NCBI GenBank assembly: GCA_020433785.1
Contig: JAGRCC010000496.1
Coordinates: 1 to 8,474, forward strand
Length of the DNA: 8,474 bases
Source of the DNA: Anaerolineae bacterium
GTDB taxonomy: Bacteria; Chloroflexota; Anaerolineae; 4572-78; J111
Reading direction: 5' to 3'
The notes under the pieces are model-generated. The model did not search any database and was not told the DNA's origin. It saw only the letters and a program-made list of their open reading frames with translations. Made by a program: the position numbers and the translations under genes. Every line of letters starts with the position of its first letter. The stretch's first letter is position 1. Positions 6,041 through 8,474 of the stretch are shown one piece after another.

Positions 6041-6070
6041 ATTATAAATCTTTTCTTTGCTGATGAGCAA
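6041..6070 (-). promoter_or_regulatory. Candidate internal promoter for the FHA gene
   Basis: A perfect TATAAT on the minus strand (6046-6041) overlaps the TAA stop of the CCA-type gene. TTGCTC (6070-6065, three of six matches) lies 18 nt upstream, inside that gene. A transcript from here would have a leader of about 80 nt carrying the inverted repeat at 5973-6004. The FHA gene may thus be expressed both by read-through and on its own. Confidence 0.4.
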
Positions 6071-7718
6071 AATTCGGGTCAGCCTTGATAAATTCGACCG
6101 CCGCTGCTCGATCCGCGACCTCTCCCGCGGCTTGAGCCTCTTTTAGATTGCCCAGCAGCAGGCCAATGAGCCGGCCTTCCTTCAATCCGAAAATATCAAT
6201 GAGATCGCGACCGTTCAGCAGCGGCGGCGGATCGACGACCTGATCTTGGGCTTCAAAGTAGGCCGTTAGAAGCTGGACAACCACCTGGTGAAGCTGATCG
6301 CCTTCGGTATGACCCTGGCCCGATGGGTAGGTCGCCTGGTGATCGATTAAGGCGTGTAGGGCAATTGCTACGCCGGCCGGGCAGGTGGGACTGCTGCTGT
6401 CGCGAAAGAAACGGTAGATTGACCGCCGGCTCACTTTGTCGCCGGTAGCCAGCATCAAGGGCCGCATATGATACAACACCATGCTGGTCACAAAATCGGT
6501 GGCCTGGCTGCTAAACCGGAAGCGATTCATCACTTGCCGGGCCAGTTGGGCGCTCTCGCGGGCGTGGCCCAGAAAACGAATTTTGGTCTCCCCGGCCGCT
6601 GTTTCTTCGGTGCGAGTCAGTGGTTTGCCCGTGTCGTGCAGGAGCAGCGCCAGCGGCATCAAGGCCGCGATCGACAGGTGGCCGGCCACCTCGGTATTCA
6701 GGTAGCGCCGCACGTTGTCCGCTAGAGAGTCGGGCATACCCAGATCCGCAACGTCAACCGGCCACACGTCGAGCGCGGCCAGGGTGTGGTCAAAAACGGT
6801 TTGGTAATGCGGTGCGGACTGCGTCACCCCCACCATCGCTTCAACCTCCGGCAGCAGCGGCGATAATACGCCGTAATCATGCAGCATCCGCACGGCGTGA
6901 CCGGGCGCGGGCGTATTGAGCAGCTTCACCAACTCATCGCGCCGCCGCTCCGGCGACACGTTGTTGAGCTGCGGGACGGCCTGGCGCAAATAGGTTTCGG
7001 TGTCAGGCGTCACCATAAAATTGAATTCAGCGGCCTGGCGGACGGCCCGCAGCACGCGCACCGGATCGTGGCTAAACGCCGCCGGTGAAGCGGCCCGGAT
7101 GGACTGCTGCTGCAAATCAGCCTGGCCTCGCAGCGGATCGATCAACTGCGGCGAGTCGGTCAGACTCAGGGCAATGGCGTTGATGGTGAAATCACGATCG
7201 ACCAGGTCGGCGGCCAGGTCCGGCCCGCGAAACGAGGCGAAATCGAGGTAGATTTTGCCGTCCGGCGTATCACACACCACTCGCCCGGTGCCGCGTTGGG
7301 CGTCCAGTGGATAGAAGGCGGCTTTCAAGCCGTTGGCTACTCGACGCGCCACGCTCAGGCCGTTTTCGGGTACTACGAAATCAAAATCGATGACCTCATT
7401 TCGGCCCAGCAGTAAATCTCTAACGGCCCCGCCGACCAAATAAGCTTCAACTTGCTGCTTTTGCAGGAGGGTCATTGTTTCGCGCAGCAGCGGGTGACGG
7501 TTCAGCCAGTCGGCGACATTAGCCGGCGGCAGCGTGACCTGCCCCGCGCTGTCAACAAACAGCAGCGCTGGTTTGTCTTTGGGGCGAGTGCTTTTGGCGG
7601 CTCGGAAAGCCTGGTCGGGGGTTAACCCCACCCCAATTACCCGGTCTTTGATAACGGCGATCCAGCAGTTTGGGTAGAGACTGGTATCGATGGCCGCTGT
7701 ATGTTTTTGGGTCATCAC
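6042..7718 (-). CDS. cca: Class II CCA-adding tRNA nucleotidyltransferase / poly(A) polymerase-like enzyme with HD domain and DUF5678-like N-terminus
   Basis: 558 residues. An N-terminal extension (about 12-60, YPNCWIAVIKDRVIGVGLTP onward) resembles the small DUF5678-type domain and is not part of the usual enzyme. The class II head follows: LVGGAVRDLLLGR (94-106), catalytic DFD (D111, D113), strand residue D159, RDFTINAIA (175-183), and the nucleotide-template region HDPVRVLRAVR (217-227). The family pattern there is [E/D]DxxR; here the first residue is His217. SPERRRDEL (255-263) closes this part. An HD phosphohydrolase domain carries HDTGKP (361-366) and H385. By family it builds or repairs the CCA end of tRNA; CCA-, CC-, A-adding and poly(A) activities cannot be separated from sequence. 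The start may be GTG 7718 or ATG 7715; AAAAGG lies 6 or 9 nt upstream. A promoter is at 7747-7775. Confidence 0.88.
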   Translation of the reverse strand: MMTQKHTAAIDTSLYPNCWIAVIKDRVIGVGLTPDQAFRAAKSTRPKDKPALLFVDSAGQVTLPPANVADWLNRHPLLRETMTLLQKQQVEAYLVGGAVRDLLLGRNEVIDFDFVVPENGLSVARRVANGLKAAFYPLDAQRGTGRVVCDTPDGKIYLDFASFRGPDLAADLVDRDFTINAIALSLTDSPQLIDPLRGQADLQQQSIRAASPAAFSHDPVRVLRAVRQAAEFNFMVTPDTETYLRQAVPQLNNVSPERRRDELVKLLNTPAPGHAVRMLHDYGVLSPLLPEVEAMVGVTQSAPHYQTVFDHTLAALDVWPVDVADLGMPDSLADNVRRYLNTEVAGHLSIAALMPLALLLHDTGKPLTRTEETAAGETKIRFLGHARESAQLARQVMNRFRFSSQATDFVTSMVLYHMRPLMLATGDKVSRRSIYRFFRDSSSPTCPAGVAIALHALIDHQATYPSGQGHTEGDQLHQVVVQLLTAYFEAQDQVVDPPPLLNGRDLIDIFGLKEGRLIGLLLGNLKEAQAAGEVADRAAAVEFIKADPNFAHQQRKDL

Positions 7719-7746
7719 GGCATGCCTTTTTCAAATGATGACAGGT

Positions 7747-7775
7747 ATTATAATCATTTATTCAATTCCTCTAAA
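7747..7775 (-). promoter_or_regulatory. Sigma70-type promoter for the CCA-type gene
   Basis: On the minus strand TTTAGA (7775-7770, four of six matches), a 17-nt spacer and a perfect TATAAT (7752-7747). The start site would be near 7740, giving a leader of about 22-25 nt. Confidence 0.6.
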
Positions 7776-7798
7776 AATAGTTTAAGCGTTCAGGTTTT

Positions 7799-7819
7799 AG
7801 CTGTCAGCTATCAGCTTTT
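7799..7819 (+). repeat. Three degenerate heptamers (AGCTNNN)
   Basis: AGCTGTC, AGCTATC and AGCTTTT follow one another without gaps. It is a short third example in this window of a tandem array with a fixed four-base core and variable tail, here with the same 7-nt period as the ACGTNNN array. It lies in the 283-nt space between the CCA-type gene and the transposase, just outside the inverted-end segment at 7826-7961. Confidence 0.5.
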
Positions 7820-7825
7820 TATATT

Positions 7826-7961
7826 TTGGCCTAAATTCAACGTTATCTTTAGTAACTACAGCGTTAAGTAAGTTTTGCGAGGTGTTGAGCGTCATTCCCG
7901 CATGCTTTGACTCTGTTCGGGAATGTTATGGCAAGATAAGTAAGAACAGAAATTAGGCCAA
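7826..7961. repeat. 136-bp MITE-like segment with 13-bp inverted ends
   Basis: TTGGCCTAAATTC (7826-7838) and GAAATTAGGCCAA (7949-7961) are inverted copies with 12 of 13 matches. The segment codes for nothing obvious and encloses the CATTCCCG/CGGGAATG palindrome near its middle. Its size and ends suit a miniature inverted-repeat element. Alternatively the outer end may be the left terminus of the insertion sequence that follows. No clear target-site duplication is seen. Confidence 0.4.
7893..7925. repeat. CATTCCCG/CGGGAATG palindrome (REP-like)
   Basis: CATTCCCG (7893-7900) and CGGGAATG (7918-7925) are perfect 8-bp inverted arms around 17 nt. The left arm sits within GTCATTCCCGCATGCTTT, a wording that recurs as dispersed repetitive palindromes in many bacterial genomes. 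It could be a REP-type repeat or part of the mobile element's end. Confidence 0.5.
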
Positions 7962-7990
7962 GCAGCAAAACATGGCAAAATAGAAAGAAA

Positions 7991-7996
7991 GAGGTG
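7991..7996 (+). promoter_or_regulatory. Shine-Dalgarno sequence of the transposase
   Basis: GAGGTG lies 5 nt before the ATG at 8002 and supports that start. Confidence 0.6.
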
Positions 7997-8001
7997 CCAA
8001 T

Positions 8002-8474
8002 ATGCTTTGTCCGCGCAAAAACTGGGATATACCAGCCGAAACGAAACGAATAGCTCTCAAGAGCTTACCCCAAGGCAACGATTATCTGGTATTACGAGAC
8101 AAAATCGGGGTGCTGTATGAAGATGAAACCTTTGCCGAGTTGTTCGAGCGGCGCGGGCAACCGGCTGAGTCGCCCGGATTGTTGTCATTGGTGCTCGTAA
8201 TGCAGTTTGGCGAAGGACTAACCGACCGGCAAGCCGCGGAAGCGGTGGGCAGCCGCATCGACTGGAAATATGTACTGGGGCTAGAAATCGATGCGCCAGC
8301 CTTGCCCCATTCGCTGTTGAGTGACTTTAGAAGCCGCTTGCTCACAGGCGGACAGGAACAGCACCTGTTCGACAGCCTGGTTGAGTTATTAAAAGAACAA
8401 GGCTGGTTTAAGGGCAGTCGTCGCCAACGAACCGATTCGACCCACGTTTTGGCCGCCATCCGGGAGCTCAACCG
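8002..8474 (+). CDS. IS1182-type DDE transposase, N-terminal part (truncated by window end)
   Basis: The frame is open from ATG 8002 to the last base (157 codons plus 2 nt) with no stop. The protein starts MLCPRKNWDIPAETKRIALK. Next comes a DUF772-type N-terminal region (about 40-115) with DETFAELFERRGQPAESPGL, LTDRQAAEAVGSRIDWKYVLG and HSLLSDFRSRL; these are hallmark segments of IS1182/IS5-related transposases. RTDSTHVLAA (143-152) carries the first catalytic Asp (D145) of the DDE triad, so the domain order is correct up to the window edge. The remaining catalytic residues and the right end are not visible. It catalyses cut-and-paste movement of its own element by family knowledge. Whether the full gene is intact cannot be judged. 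Confidence 0.85.
   Translation, partial: MLCPRKNWDIPAETKRIALKSLPQGNDYLVLRDKIGVLYEDETFAELFERRGQPAESPGLLSLVLVMQFGEGLTDRQAAEAVGSRIDWKYVLGLEIDAPALPHSLLSDFRSRLLTGGQEQHLFDSLVELLKEQGWFKGSRRQRTDSTHVLAAIRELN

Larger units (their letters stand above)
7826..8474 (+). mobile_element. IS1182-type insertion sequence, left part (right end beyond window)
   Basis: A DDE transposase gene begins at 8002 and runs off the window. The left boundary is uncertain: it lies somewhere between 7719 and 8001, and the inverted-end motif at 7826 is the best visible candidate. The right terminal repeat and target duplication are outside the window, so the element cannot be delimited or declared intact. Confidence 0.5.

Noticed and set aside
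6468..7251. Several plus-strand ORFs of 69-99 codons
   Set aside because: All are antisense to the CCA-type gene and follow from its GC-rich codon use.
4954..7718. GIY-YIG, FHA and CCA-type genes as parts of a new defence system
   Set aside because: They are on different strands with separate promoters, and no toxin, sensor, helicase or effector domain accompanies them.
7907..7935. TTGACT as the -35 box of a transposase promoter
   Set aside because: No acceptable -10 box lies 16-18 nt downstream.
8082..8471. Minus-strand ORF of 129 codons
   Set aside because: It is antisense to the transposase gene, whose plus frame matches a known family over its full length; the minus product is Ser/Arg-rich and resembles nothing.

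Overview
The window looks like a chromosomal stretch of a moderately GC-rich bacterium, most likely a member of the Chloroflexota (Anaerolineae-like). This is an inference from the style of several proteins: a GT39-type membrane glycosyltransferase, a short four-helix HSGWRW protein, a DUF5678-like domain fused to a CCA-type nucleotidyltransferase, a GIY-YIG/DUF123 protein and an FHA-TM protein. It also rests on short degenerate tandem repeats in the intergenic spaces. There is no rRNA or other marker to prove it. I see no tRNA, rRNA, CRISPR array or riboswitch.

Layout. Positions 1-2352 (+) hold two cell-envelope glycosyltransferases in tandem, 15 nt apart: the C-terminal part of a GT39/PMT-type enzyme and a complete processive-type GT2. 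At 2546-2986 (+) is a small four-helix membrane protein, possibly with its own promoter. It converges on a minus-strand pair: a multi-pass membrane protein of unknown function (4783-3881), then a membrane-anchored SAM methyltransferase (3782-3069). Both non-coding spaces around the methyltransferase gene are filled by degenerate short-period repeats: an inverted 7-nt-period array at 3016-3072 and a 9-nt-period tandem array at 3810-3890. Each array supplies the stop codon of a neighbouring gene.

Positions 4784-4953 form a divergent promoter region between the unknown membrane protein (-) and a GIY-YIG/DUF123 protein (+, 4954-5415). Next on the minus strand are a CCA-adding/poly(A) polymerase-like enzyme with an HD domain and an extra N-terminal domain (7718-6042), then an FHA-domain protein with a C-terminal membrane anchor (5950-5429).

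The right end (about 7826-8474, +) is mobile DNA. The start of an IS1182-type (DUF772) DDE transposase begins at 8002 and runs off the window. It is preceded by a 136-bp segment with 13-bp inverted ends that encloses a CATTCCCG/CGGGAATG palindrome.

Working together: the glycosyltransferases, membrane proteins and membrane-anchored methyltransferase suggest envelope-related functions, but no single pathway is demonstrated. The tRNA-end enzyme, GIY-YIG protein and FHA protein look like ordinary housekeeping or accessory genes. I see no convincing defence, toxin or secretion system. The most unusual features are the repeat arrays that reach into gene ends, the residue changes in the DUF123, FHA and CCA proteins, and the MITE-like segment next to the transposase.
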